A DNA stretch of 64,000 bases from Acidimicrobiales bacterium. Lineage in GTDB: Bacteria; Actinomycetota; Acidimicrobiia; Acidimicrobiales; JAUJNH01. This document shows, one piece after another, positions 25,340-32,920 of this stretch. The stretch covers positions 62,001-126,000 of the forward strand of contig JAUJNH010000008.1 of the NCBI GenBank assembly GCA_030448245.1, in the 5' to 3' direction. Within the stretch, counting starts at the first letter, position 1. The number at the start of each line of letters is the position of its first letter. Under the pieces are notes generated by a model. That model had not been told where the DNA came from, made no database searches, and worked only from the letters and a program-made list of their open reading frames with translations. Position numbers and translations under genes: made by a program.

Positions 25340-25908
25340 GAGGGTGGACCGTACCCAGGTGGGGGAGGTTGTGTTCCCCACCCGGTCGAGGCCGGCGGCC
25401 CGGGCGGCCGCCGCCGCCGGTTGCGGCGGACCAGGACGACGATGAGCACGACGATGGCGGCGAGCAACACCAGGCCGCCGAGGAACAGCCCGAGGACGAC
25501 CAGGCCGATGGTGCGGAGGTCGCTCTCCTGGAAGCCCTCGTCGAGCGAGGGGTCGCGAGGCCCGAAGCGCCGCTCGAGCTCGCCCCGGTCAGCCGTGTAG
25601 GTGCCCTCGCCGCCGAAGCCGTTGGTGCAGGCCACCTCGAGGCGCTCGATCCGCAGGGGGAGCTCCCGCCACACCACCGAGGCGGCGTCGGCGGCGGCCG
25701 CGCTGAGGTCTTCGACGTCCTTGGTGACCGTGACCCGGTACGCGTCGCGGCCGTCGAGCTCGACGTCAGGGCTTCCGAACCCGGCCCGGTCGAGCTCCTC
25801 GACGGTGGACACGAAGCCCTTGGCCAGCCCGCACCCGGCGATGACGAGGGCGGCGAGTGCGGCGGCGGCGATGAGGCAGAGCCGTGCTCCGGTTTGCCTG
25901 TTGCCGAC
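25336..25908 (-). CDS. Membrane-anchored lipoprotein-like protein, start unresolved
   Basis: The clear part starts at about 25890 with ARLCLIAAAALAALVIAGCG, a signal peptide with lipobox-like IAGC, followed by a domain with KGFVSTVEELDRAGFGSPDV and YRVTVTKDVEDLSAAAADAA, then a C-terminal membrane helix (IGLVVLGLFLGGLVLLAAIV and onward) with a basic RRNRRRRPPG tail. No ATG, GTG or TTG stands at a suitable place upstream in this frame; the end coordinate marks the last plausible codon. A missed frameshift or non-standard start is possible. The stop overlaps the selD start, so the two are translationally coupled. No function known. Confidence 0.5.
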   Translation of the reverse strand, partial: VGNRQTGARLCLIAAAALAALVIAGCGLAKGFVSTVEELDRAGFGSPDVELDGRDAYRVTVTKDVEDLSAAAADAASVVWRELPLRIERLEVACTNGFGGEGTYTADRGELERRFGPRDPSLDEGFQESDLRTIGLVVLGLFLGGLVLLAAIVVLIVVLVRRNRRRRPPGPPASTGWGTQPPPPGYGPPS

Positions 25909-25938
25909 CGGCCGATCAGCGGGCAGGCTCGGGTCGCA

Positions 25939-26166
25939 GTGGTCGATCCTCAGCAGGCGACGGGCGGAGGGCCCCGGCCGCTCGCCACCGGCACCCGGGT
26001 CGAGGTCCGCCGCCGCTACGACCACCGGTGGGCCAGGGGCTTCGAGGTGGCCGGGGTCGAGGAGGGCCGCTACCTGGTCAGGCGGCTGTCCGACGGATCG
26101 CTCCTCCCCGCCACCTTTGAGCGGGTCGACCTGCGCAGGGAGCGCCAGGACGCCTGGTGGTTCTGA
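25939..26166 (+). CDS. Small conserved actinobacterial protein (about 75 aa)
   Basis: GTG 25939 begins VVDPQQATGGGPRPLATGTR, followed by VEVRRRYDHRWARGFEVAGV and YLVRRLSDGSLLPATFERVD, ending QDAWWF. I recognise this as a short beta-rich protein common in actinobacteria, with the pattern V-R-x-R-[FY]-[DR]-x-x-W-x-x-G-F-E-V and RRLSDGS-x-LP. It looks like a small SH3- or Tudor-like barrel. It is divergent from the lipoprotein-selD genes, with the two 5' ends nearly touching. Function unknown. Confidence 0.6.
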   Translation: MVDPQQATGGGPRPLATGTRVEVRRRYDHRWARGFEVAGVEEGRYLVRRLSDGSLLPATFERVDLRRERQDAWWF

Positions 26167-26183
26167 GCGTTCGAGACCCCGGT

Positions 26184-26465
26184 TCACAGGCCCTGGATGA
26201 AGTCGTCGATGCCAATCGCCGGGATGGTCTGGGTCTTCAACGTGCCCCGCGCTCCGAGCATGACGGCGACCCGCGCCACGGTCAGGGTGTCGGGAGCCTC
26301 GAGGACGTTGAGGAAGTCCCACTCGCCGAGCAGTGCGTACTGGGCGACGATGCGCACCCCCATCGCCTCGACCTCGCTGTTGACCTCGCTGATCCGGCCC
26401 GGGTGCTCCTTCAACGTGGCCGCCCCGTTGGGCCCCAGGGTCGAGAGCATCAGGAAGGTGGCCAT
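26184..26465 (-). CDS. GYD-domain protein
   Basis: A 93-residue protein: MATFLMLSTLGPNGAATLKE, then RISEVNSEVEAMGVRIVAQY, ALLGEWDFLNVLEAPDTLTV and LGARGTLKTQTIPAIGIDDF. This is the whole GYD domain; the name-giving Gly-Tyr-Asp is Gly-Glu-Trp-Asp here. GYD proteins form small ferredoxin-like folds of unknown function. It is downstream of rpiB by 47 bp on the same strand and may belong to the same operon. Confidence 0.75.
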   Translation of the reverse strand: MATFLMLSTLGPNGAATLKEHPGRISEVNSEVEAMGVRIVAQYALLGEWDFLNVLEAPDTLTVARVAVMLGARGTLKTQTIPAIGIDDFIQGL

Positions 26466-26512
26466 GGCCCGACGGTAGGCGGCGGCGACCGGGGTCGCCA
26501 CAGGGTCCCGGC

Positions 26513-26920
26513 TCAGCAGCGGTCGATCTGCGCCCGCTCCGACTCGTCCGGCTCCGTCCCGAGGAACGCCACGATGACCTCCTCGGCCAGCGCCTCGCTG
26601 GTGAGGCGCAGCGAGAGGGCCAGGACGTTCGCGTCGTTCCAGCGGCGGGCTCCACGTGCCGTCTCGGCGTCGGTGCACAGAGCCGCCCGCACCGCCGGGC
26701 TGGCGTGGTTGGCGGCAATCGAGACCCCGGTACCGGTCCAACAGCAGACGATCCCGACATCGGCCTGGCCGGCGGCCACGGCCTCGCCCACCCGCCGGCC
26801 GGCGTCGGGCCAGTCGTCGCCGTCGGCCAGGACGTCGACGTCGTGGCCCGACTCGACCAGGCCGCCGACGATTCCCTTGGTCAGGGCCGTCGACTCGTCG
26901 GAGCCAAAGGCGATGCGCAT
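26513..26920 (-). CDS. rpiB: RpiB/LacA/LacB-family sugar-phosphate isomerase
   Basis: This family isomerises ribose-5-phosphate and ribulose-5-phosphate or related sugars. The 135-residue protein contains MRIAFGSDESTALTKGIVGG, the active-site segment GIVCCWTGTGVSIAANHASP and the C-terminal block RRWNDANVLALSLRLTSEAL, all typical of RpiB. ATG 26920 is chosen because GGAGG lies seven bases upstream; it overlaps the stop of the protease gene (TGATG). A variant with the substrate-binding residues of an unusual sugar is possible. Confidence 0.85.
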   Translation of the reverse strand: MRIAFGSDESTALTKGIVGGLVESGHDVDVLADGDDWPDAGRRVGEAVAAGQADVGIVCCWTGTGVSIAANHASPAVRAALCTDAETARGARRWNDANVLALSLRLTSEALAEEVIVAFLGTEPDESERAQIDRC

Positions 26921-27807
26921 CAGCACACCTCCAATGCGGCGCAGACGGCGTCGACGGGCACGGCGAACGAGAGCCCCTCGGCGCCGTTGCCGACCAGCTT
27001 GGCGGTGGCCACGCCGAGGACGTGGCCCCGCCGGTCGACGACGGGCCCTCCGCTGTTGCCGGGGCTGACCGGGGCCGAGAACTGCAGGGAGCCGGGGCGC
27101 ACGGCGGACACGATGCCACTGGACGCGGACCCGGCGAGACCGAGCGGCGATCCGATGGCGAGGACGGGGTCGCCGACCTTGGGCGCCGTGGTCGCTCGCA
27201 CCAGCGCGGGCAGCTCGGCGGCGACCTCGACGAGGGCCAGGTCGCGCTCCTCGACCACCCGTCGCACGGTGCCGGTGAGCCGCCGCCCCTCGTTGGCCAC
27301 CATGACCTCACGGGATGGGGACGCCCACGCCTCCTCGACCACGTGGAAGTTGGTGACGAGGGTGCTGCGGCCGCCGGCGGTGCGCAGGACGAAGCCCGAC
27401 CCGATGCCCTGCTCCGTGCGGATCGTGAAGACCGACGGCTGCACCGCGCTGGCCACCTTGGGCAGGTCCGGCTGCTCGCCGACCTTGGCCTCGAGGGCTC
27501 CAAGGCGCTCGGCCAGCCCGTTGGTGGCGGCGACGCCGGCCGCGATCTGCTCGTCGGCCAGGCGGGCCGACGCGGCGGCGCTGGCCTGCTGGTCGGCGAG
27601 GCGATCCCGCAGGCGGACCACGGTCACGGCGAGACCGGCGCTCGTGGCCACCAGCGCGGCCACGAGCGCCGTGAGCAGCGCCCGCGGCCAGCGGCGGGGC
27701 CGGGCCGGGCTGGTGGCCAGGACCGACGGGTCGGGCGGCACGGGATGCAGCTGCTGCGGCGGCGGGTAGGGGACGACCGGGGGCGGGCTGCCGCCGGGGT
27801 CAGCCAC
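26920..27807 (-). CDS. Membrane-anchored trypsin-like (HtrA/DegP-type) serine protease without PDZ
   Basis: A 295-residue protein. The N-terminal 40 residues are Pro-rich and cytoplasmic, followed by one membrane anchor (ALLTALVAALVATSAGLAV) and a short coiled-coil-like linker (RDRLADQQASAAASARLADE). The protease domain has the catalytic triad in TNFHVVEEA (His), ERDLALVEV (Asp) and APVSPGNSGGPVVDRRG (Ser). No PDZ domain follows. It should act outside the membrane in protein quality control or signal cleavage. Start overlaps the 49-aa gene by 8 bp; stop overlaps rpiB. Confidence 0.85.
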   Translation of the reverse strand: MADPGGSPPPVVPYPPPQQLHPVPPDPSVLATSPARPRRWPRALLTALVAALVATSAGLAVTVVRLRDRLADQQASAAASARLADEQIAAGVAATNGLAERLGALEAKVGEQPDLPKVASAVQPSVFTIRTEQGIGSGFVLRTAGGRSTLVTNFHVVEEAWASPSREVMVANEGRRLTGTVRRVVEERDLALVEVAAELPALVRATTAPKVGDPVLAIGSPLGLAGSASSGIVSAVRPGSLQFSAPVSPGNSGGPVVDRRGHVLGVATAKLVGNGAEGLSFAVPVDAVCAALEVC

Positions 27808-27949
27808 GACCGCTGCCCCGGACCCGCTGCTCGAACCGCTCGCGCACCGACTCGGAGCCGAGGAGGCCCACGAGGAAGTCGTGCACCCGCCGGTGGGCAG
27901 CCTCGTCGACCGGCCCCTCGGCTGGCGTCCCGTTCCGCTCCGAGCTCAT
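27800..27949 (-). CDS. 49-residue hypothetical protein in coupled operon
   Basis: MSSERNGTPAEGPVDEAAHR, then RVHDFLVGLLGSESVRERFE and QRVRGSGRG. The ATG at 27949 overlaps the stop of the glycosidase-like gene as ATGA, and the stop overlaps the protease gene by 8 bp. This head-to-tail overlap with both neighbours argues that the short frame is real. A helix with a hydrophobic face (VHDFLVGLLG) dominates; no known domain. It may be an adaptor for the following membrane protease. Confidence 0.55.
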   Translation of the reverse strand: MSSERNGTPAEGPVDEAAHRRVHDFLVGLLGSESVRERFEQRVRGSGRG

Positions 27950-29859
27950 GACAGCTCCACGGTGCCACCGCCCGGGGCGGTGGTCGAGGCCGGGCCCGAC
28001 AGGAGGGCTTCGCCCCGGGCCTCGGTGGTTCCGAACCGAGGGTCGAGGCCCGGCGCGGTGAGGCGCAGCGGGCCGGTGGCCTCCCACAGCAGAGCCGGCC
28101 GAGGGCCGTGCCACCGGACGGCGTACGACAGCCGGACGCCTCCGGACAGCGGGACATCGTCGACCTCCACCGGCTGGCCCCTCCACCCCTCCGGCACCAG
28201 CGGCAGCACCGCCGCGTGGCCGGCCGTCGGCTCGCTGACGAGCAGGTCCCGCACCAGGAGCACGAAGGCGGCGCTGGCCGCGAGGCTGTGCCCGTCGCCG
28301 TCGCTCCCGGCACCGGTCCGGGGGTGGACGTGGTCGGGCCACGCCCACGTGGGCCCACCGGCGTCGAGCAGCCACGTCAGCCGCTCGAGCGCGACGGGCT
28401 CACCCGCCTCGACGTCGGCGGCCGCGGCCGCGGCGGTGGCAGCCACGTCGAAGCCGGCTGGTCCGGCGACGGCGGGCCGCTCGGCGCCGCTCGGCGGCCG
28501 GGCCAACGAGAGGAGGCCGGCGGCGGTCGAGGTGGGCGGCGGCGCCTCGTCGCCCTGGAGGCCGGCGGACAGGGCCGCTGCCGCGGTGGCCGCTCCGGCC
28601 TCGCTGGCCGCGTGCCCGGCGGCCCGGCGGCCGGCTGCCGCCCACCGCCGGCTCACCGGTGTGAGGGCGCGGCGGCCTTCGCTCTCGCGCAGCCAGCCTT
28701 CGGCGGCCACCAGGCTGGGGCCGAGTGGCCCGAGGAGCCCGCGGTCAGGCCGGAGGCGCAGGTGCTCCCCCAGCGCCCAGAGGTGGGGACCGCCGGGTGT
28801 TCCGCCGCCGGCCGGCTCGTCGAAGCTGCCGTCGGTGCGCTGGCGGGCCCACAGGGCTCGCACCAGGTCGTCCGCCTCGGCCGAACGCCCGGTGCGGGCC
28901 AGGGCGGCGACGACCAGGGCGGCCGTCTCGGCCCCGCCGGGCCGTTCGCGTTCGACGAGCAGGAGGTCGCAGCGGGCGGCGTCGAGGGCGCGCTGCAGCA
29001 GCGGGTCGGGGACGGTGGCCCGCAGGCCGGTGCGGCCCTGGGCCCGCCAGCCCCGGACGGCGGCGGCGGCGCCGGTCGCCGGCAGCCCATCCGCCGTCGC
29101 CGGGTGGCCCGTCGGGACGGCCGCCCGGAAGGTGGTCCGGTGGGCCACCGGGACCAGGATGGCGGCCGACGCCAGCGCTTCGGGACAGGCGACGCCGGCA
29201 TCGCCGGTGGCGCCGGCATGGCCCCGCAGGACCACGCCGGCCACGTCGCCGGCGGCTGCGGTCGAGGTGGCCACCCGCCCGGGTCGGCCCGCCAGCACCA
29301 GGGCGACGGCTCCATCGACCTGCACCTCGCGGCCGTCGACCGTCACCGAGCGGACGGTGGTCGCCCCGAGCGGGTCGTAGGGGCGGATGGCGAGGGCGAG
29401 GGCGAAGGGCGCCGGCGACCGGTTCTCGACCTCGATCACGACGAAGCCGGGAACGCCGAAGCAGCGGTGGACGGCGTCGCCTCCGGGGACCCGCAGCACC
29501 GTCTCGACGACCGGCGTCGACTCGAGGAGGGACTGGCGAACCGCAGCCTCCCGACTCGGCAGCCGCCAGCGGTCGTCGGCGCCCACCCACCAGTCGAGCG
29601 ACCAGCCCCCCAGCCGAGGGGTGACCAGCCCGGCGGGGTCGACGGCGGCGGCGGGCCCTCCGACGGCTCCGACGAGCGTCCACCGCCGCCCCGTGCGGTT
29701 GACCAGCCCCTCTCCCGCCAGCCGCGGAACGAAGGCCACGTTGGCCGGGTCACCCTGCCGAGACAGCCCCCAAGGCAGCACCCACCCCCCATCCACCAAC
29801 CGAGCCGTCCGCGCCGCCCGATCAACCTCCGCCCCCCGACCCCGACGCCCCCACCCCAC
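27946..29859 (-). CDS. Six-hairpin glycosidase-like protein (debranching-enzyme type)
   Basis: About 637 residues. The N-terminal part is beta-rich and sugar-domain-like (GGWSLDWWVGADDRWRLP, ETVLRVPGGDAVHRCFG, ENRSPAPFALALAIRPYDPL). The C-terminal 350 residues are all-helical, with repeated patterns such as LLQRALDAARCDLLLVERER, AETAALVVAALARTGRSAEA and WALGEHLRLRPD, resembling the (alpha/alpha)6 barrel of glycogen-debranching and GH15-like proteins. I cannot see the catalytic acids with confidence, so it may be non-enzymatic. GTG 29859 is the most upstream start that keeps normal codon use. The stop overlaps the 49-aa gene. Confidence 0.6.
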   Translation of the reverse strand: MGWGRRGRGAEVDRAARTARLVDGGWVLPWGLSRQGDPANVAFVPRLAGEGLVNRTGRRWTLVGAVGGPAAAVDPAGLVTPRLGGWSLDWWVGADDRWRLPSREAAVRQSLLESTPVVETVLRVPGGDAVHRCFGVPGFVVIEVENRSPAPFALALAIRPYDPLGATTVRSVTVDGREVQVDGAVALVLAGRPGRVATSTAAAGDVAGVVLRGHAGATGDAGVACPEALASAAILVPVAHRTTFRAAVPTGHPATADGLPATGAAAAVRGWRAQGRTGLRATVPDPLLQRALDAARCDLLLVERERPGGAETAALVVAALARTGRSAEADDLVRALWARQRTDGSFDEPAGGGTPGGPHLWALGEHLRLRPDRGLLGPLGPSLVAAEGWLRESEGRRALTPVSRRWAAAGRRAAGHAASEAGAATAAAALSAGLQGDEAPPPTSTAAGLLSLARPPSGAERPAVAGPAGFDVAATAAAAAADVEAGEPVALERLTWLLDAGGPTWAWPDHVHPRTGAGSDGDGHSLAASAAFVLLVRDLLVSEPTAGHAAVLPLVPEGWRGQPVEVDDVPLSGGVRLSYAVRWHGPRPALLWEATGPLRLTAPGLDPRFGTTEARGEALLSGPASTTAPGGGTVELS

Positions 29860-29907
29860 CCCGGGGTGTCTACCCCCTCGGCGCGTGGTGGTGGCTTGCA
29901 GGGGGGC

Positions 29908-30032
29908 GTGGGGGGCAGATGCCCCCCACAGACGGCCCGCAGGAGGCTCCGCCTCCGAGGAGCCTGAGCGCGGCCGGAGGCCGCACGACCTACCGGAGGG
30001 GGGTCGGGGGGAGGGGCTCCGCCCCTCCCCCC
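29908..30032. repeat. Cluster of four perfect short-loop hairpins
   Basis: Four inverted repeats lie between gpsA and the glycosidase-like gene: 29908-29929 (stem GTGGGGGGC, loop AGAT), 29942-29956 (stem GGAGGC, loop TCC), 29970-29984 (stem GCGGCC, loop GGA) and 30006-30032 (12-bp stem, loop TCC). Three have a 3-base TCC or GGA loop. The two TCC-loop elements share the core GGCTCCGCC. Confidence 0.7.
30006..30032 (-). terminator. Hairpin after gpsA, likely terminator
   Basis: A perfect 12-bp GC stem (GGGGGGAGGGGC) with a TCC loop, two bases past the gpsA stop. No U-tract follows, so it is an atypical high-GC terminator or an RNA-stabilising hairpin. Confidence 0.5.
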
Positions 30033-30034
30033 GA

Positions 30035-31036
30035 TTACATGATCCCGTCATGCTCGAAGCCGGTGCCGCGAGCCAGGAGGCTCCCGAGGGCGTCGGTCAC
30101 GGTCCAGCCTTCGTGGCAGACGCCGGCTACGGCCTCGGCGATGGGCAGGTCGAGGCCGGCGCGGCGGGCGAGGTCGACGACGGCTCGGCTGGTCTTCACG
30201 CCTTCGGCCACCATGTTCATCTCGGCGACGACCTGCTCGATGGTCTTGCCGCCGCCGAGCGCCACGCCGACGGCGCGGTTCCGGCTCTGGGGGCTCGAGC
30301 AGGTGGCGACGAGGTCGCCCATGCCGGCCAGGCCTGAGAACGTGAGCGGGCGGCCGCCGAGGGCGACCCCGAGGCGGGAGAGCTCGGCCAGGCCGCGGGT
30401 GATGAGGCTGGCCTTGGTGTTGTCGCCGAAGCCCATGCCGTGGGCCATGCCGACGGCGATGGCGACGACGTTCTTCAGGGCGCCAGCCAGCTCGCAGCCG
30501 ACGACGTCGTCGTTGGTGTACACCCGGAACACGGGCGTGCCGAAGACCGACATGAGCCGCTCGGCGAGCGCCAGGTCGGCGAAGGCGACGACCGAGGCGG
30601 CCGGCTGGGCCGCGGCCACCTCCTTGGCCAGGTTGGGCCCGGTGAGCACGCCGACCGGGCTGTCCGGCAGGACCTGCTGGACCACCTCGGTCATGCGCAG
30701 CAGCGTGCCCTGCTCGACACCCTTGGCCAGGCTGACCACCGGGGTCCCGGGGCCGACGTGGGGTGCGGCCTGCTGGAGCACCGAGCGGAAGCCGTGGCTG
30801 GGAACGCCCAGCACCAGGATGTCGGCGCCCGCAACGGCCTGCTCGAGGTCACTGGTGGCCCGGACGCCCGGTGGGAGCACGTAGCCGGGCAGGTAGGCCG
30901 AGTTGGTGTGGTCGAGGTCGACCTCCTCGGCGACCTCCGGCCGCCGGGCCCAGAGGAGCACGTCGGCTCGCCGCTGGCACAGCCCTGCCACGGCGGTGCC
31001 CCAGCTGCCGGCCCCGACCACGGCCACCGTCGTCAT
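30035..31036 (-). CDS. gpsA: Glycerol-3-phosphate dehydrogenase [NAD(P)+]
   Basis: GpsA reduces dihydroxyacetone phosphate to sn-glycerol-3-phosphate for phospholipid synthesis. The 333-residue protein shows VAVVGAGSWGTAVAGLCQRR (Rossmann loop), ILVLGVPSHGFRSVLQQAAP, VVSLAKGVEQGTLLRMTEVV, VLTGPNLAKEVAAAQP (catalytic Lys region), ELAGALKNVVAIAVGMAHGM and FSGLAGMGDLVATCSSPQSR. All are canonical. ATG 31036 is seven bases past TACGGT on the minus strand. The gene is divergent from cofC with a 68-bp gap, and both sides carry a CTACGGT motif. Confidence 0.95.
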   Translation of the reverse strand: MTTVAVVGAGSWGTAVAGLCQRRADVLLWARRPEVAEEVDLDHTNSAYLPGYVLPPGVRATSDLEQAVAGADILVLGVPSHGFRSVLQQAAPHVGPGTPVVSLAKGVEQGTLLRMTEVVQQVLPDSPVGVLTGPNLAKEVAAAQPAASVVAFADLALAERLMSVFGTPVFRVYTNDDVVGCELAGALKNVVAIAVGMAHGMGFGDNTKASLITRGLAELSRLGVALGGRPLTFSGLAGMGDLVATCSSPQSRNRAVGVALGGGKTIEQVVAEMNMVAEGVKTSRAVVDLARRAGLDLPIAEAVAGVCHEGWTVTDALGSLLARGTGFEHDGIM

Positions 31037-31104
31037 CGGCTGGACCGTAGCCCTGACTTCGCGGGCGGGAAGTCGAGCGCGCGGGCTGCCCTACGGTGGT
31101 GGCG

Positions 31105-31692
31105 GTGGAGGCGGACGCCGCGGTGCTCGTGCCGGTGAAGGCCTTCGGCGAGGCCAAGCGGCGGCTGAGCCCGGCGCTCGGCGCGGCCGAACGTGCGGCC
31201 CTGTCGCGCCGCTTGACGGCCGGGGTCATCGCCGCCGCGGCGCCGCTGCCCGTGGCCGTGGTGTGCGACGACCGGGAGGTTGCGGGGTGGGCGCGCTCGC
31301 TCGGGGCCCTGGTCATCTGGGAGCCGGGCCGCGGGCTGAACGGTGCTGTCGCCGCCGGGGTGGCCCACCTCGCCGGGGAGGGTGTGCGCGTGGTGGGGGT
31401 GGCCCACGGCGACCTGGCGCAGCCGGCGGGGCTGGGAGCGCTCTGCACCGGCCATCCTCAGCGGGCGCTCTCCCTGGTGCCCGACGGCCGCGACGACGGC
31501 ACGAACGTCGTCGTGGTGCCCACCGCCGCCGCCTTCCGGTTCTCCTACGGCCCCGGCTCGTTCCGCCGGCACCTGGACGAGGCGGACGCCCTCGACCTGC
31601 CCGTGCGGGTGGTGCGGGGTACCGGCCTGTCCCTCGACGTCGACCTGCCGTCCGATCTCTCGCTCCCCGGGGCCCCTGCGGGTGGCCGGTGA
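31105..31692 (+). CDS. cofC: CofC, 2-phospho-L-lactate (or phosphoenolpyruvate) guanylyltransferase
   Basis: CofC activates phospholactate or PEP with GTP in coenzyme F420 synthesis. Blocks: VLVPVKAFGEAKRRLSPALG (nucleotide binding), VWEPGRGLNGAVAAG-like segment, RVVGVAHGDLAQPAGL, DGTNVVVVPTAAAFRFSYGP and GSFRRHLDEADAL. Length about 195 residues fits. GTG 31105 is one base past the +1 predicted from TACGGT (31092-31097); the upstream GTG codons at 31096 and 31099 overlap that hexamer. The stop overlaps the next gene as GTGA. This is good evidence that the organism uses F420. Confidence 0.85.
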   Translation: MEADAAVLVPVKAFGEAKRRLSPALGAAERAALSRRLTAGVIAAAAPLPVAVVCDDREVAGWARSLGALVIWEPGRGLNGAVAAGVAHLAGEGVRVVGVAHGDLAQPAGLGALCTGHPQRALSLVPDGRDDGTNVVVVPTAAAFRFSYGPGSFRRHLDEADALDLPVRVVRGTGLSLDVDLPSDLSLPGAPAGGR

Positions 31693-32453
31693 GCCAGCCG
31701 CTCGCCGGTGGCTCAGCTCCGGTGACGACCGGCCTGCCCACGCCGGCCGTGGCGCTGGCCGTCGCCGCCCACCCGGACGACGTCGAGTTCCAGGCCGGTG
31801 CCACCCTGGCCAGGTGGGCGGCGGGCGGCTGCGAGGTCCATCACCTGATCCTCACGGACGGGTCGAAGGGCACGTGGGACCCGAACACCGAACCGGCGGC
31901 GCTGGTCGCCGAGCGCGAGGCCGAGCAGCGGGCCGCCGCCCTCCGGCTCGGCGGCAGGAGTGGGGGCGTGCGGTTCCTCCGCTGGCCGGACGGCGAGCTC
32001 GAGGCCGGCCTCCGGCAGCGTGCTCAGGTGGCGGCGGCGATCCGGGAGGTGCGGCCCGAGGTGGTCCTGGGCCACGACCCGTGGAAGCGCTACCGCCTCC
32101 ACCCCGACCACCGCAACGCCGGCTGGCTCGTCTGCGACGGCGTGGTGGCCGCGCGCGACCCGCTGTTCTTCCCGGAGCTGGCCACGCCCTGGCACCGCCC
32201 GCGTGCCCTACTGCTGTGGGAGGCCGACGAGGCGAACCACGTGGAGGTGGCCGACGAGGCGGCGGTCGAGGCCAAGGTGGCCGCCCTCCTGGAGCACCGC
32301 AGCCAGTTCGTCACCACCCACGGGATCACCGACGAGGCGGACACGGTCCAGCGGGCGGCCTTCACCGCCCGGGTGCGCGCCCGTCTGGCCGAGCGTGGTG
32401 CCCTGGCGGGCGTCGGCCTTGGAGAATCCTTTCGCCGGCTCGAGGACCTCTAG
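31689..32453 (+). CDS. PIG-L (LmbE-like) N-acetylglucosaminyl deacetylase family protein
   Basis: A 254-residue zinc-dependent deacetylase of the PIG-L/MshB/BshB family. The metal motif AAHPDDVEFQAGATLARWAA is at residues 27-46 (His28, Asp30, Asp31) and the third ligand lies in YRLHPDHRNAGWLVCDGVV near residue 138. LTDGSKGTWDPN resembles the LmbE group that deacetylates GlcNAc-containing conjugates. It is translationally coupled to cofC (GTGA overlap). A role in mycothiol synthesis is possible but not shown by the sequence; the cofC link is conserved context only if found elsewhere. Confidence 0.8.
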   Translation: MSQPLAGGSAPVTTGLPTPAVALAVAAHPDDVEFQAGATLARWAAGGCEVHHLILTDGSKGTWDPNTEPAALVAEREAEQRAAALRLGGRSGGVRFLRWPDGELEAGLRQRAQVAAAIREVRPEVVLGHDPWKRYRLHPDHRNAGWLVCDGVVAARDPLFFPELATPWHRPRALLLWEADEANHVEVADEAAVEAKVAALLEHRSQFVTTHGITDEADTVQRAAFTARVRARLAERGALAGVGLGESFRRLEDL

Positions 32454-32474
32454 TCCTCGAGCCGGGCCCACCCG

Positions 32475-32918
32475 CTACTGCTTGGTGTTCCGCTTGGTGG
32501 CGGTCTTGGCGGCCTTGGTGGTGGGCGTGGACGACTTGGCCGCCGTCTTCGATGACCTTCCCGCGCCGGTCTTGGCTGCGCCGGTCGTCTTGGTCGTCTT
32601 CTTCTCGCCGGGCGACTGGGCCGCCTTCGACGCCTTCTCGACCTTCTCGACCTTGGCCCGGGAGGCCTTCTTCGTGTCCGGGGTGCTGCCGGCGCCACCG
32701 AGCCCCTTGGAGGTCTTGCCGGCCTGGGAGGTCTTGGAGGGGTTCTTCGCCGTCTTCGGCGTGGGGCCCGACTCGGACGTCTCGGCCGACTCCGCCTTGC
32801 CGGAGCCGGTCGCCCTGGTGGTCTTCACGTCGGTGTTCTGCCGGCCGGCCTCCTTCGAGCTGCCGGGGACCACCTTCTTCACGGCCGAGGCGATCTTGTT
32901 CGACTTCTTGACACCCAT
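32475..32918 (-). CDS. Lysine/alanine/threonine-rich histone-H1-like protein
   Basis: A 147-residue protein, almost wholly low-complexity and strongly basic: MGVKKSNKIASAVKKVVPGS, GEKKTTKTTGAAKTGAGRSS and TPTTKAAKTATKRNTKQ. Lys, Ala, Thr, Ser and Gly dominate, like bacterial H1-like and HupB-tail sequences. It has no globular domain. Its ATG lies two bases after the HU stop on the same strand, so the two are co-transcribed. A DNA-compacting role is inferred. A few acidic stretches (SAETSESGPTPK) break the charge. Confidence 0.65.
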   Translation of the reverse strand: MGVKKSNKIASAVKKVVPGSSKEAGRQNTDVKTTRATGSGKAESAETSESGPTPKTAKNPSKTSQAGKTSKGLGGAGSTPDTKKASRAKVEKVEKASKAAQSPGEKKTTKTTGAAKTGAGRSSKTAAKSSTPTTKAAKTATKRNTKQ

Positions 32919-32920
32919 GG

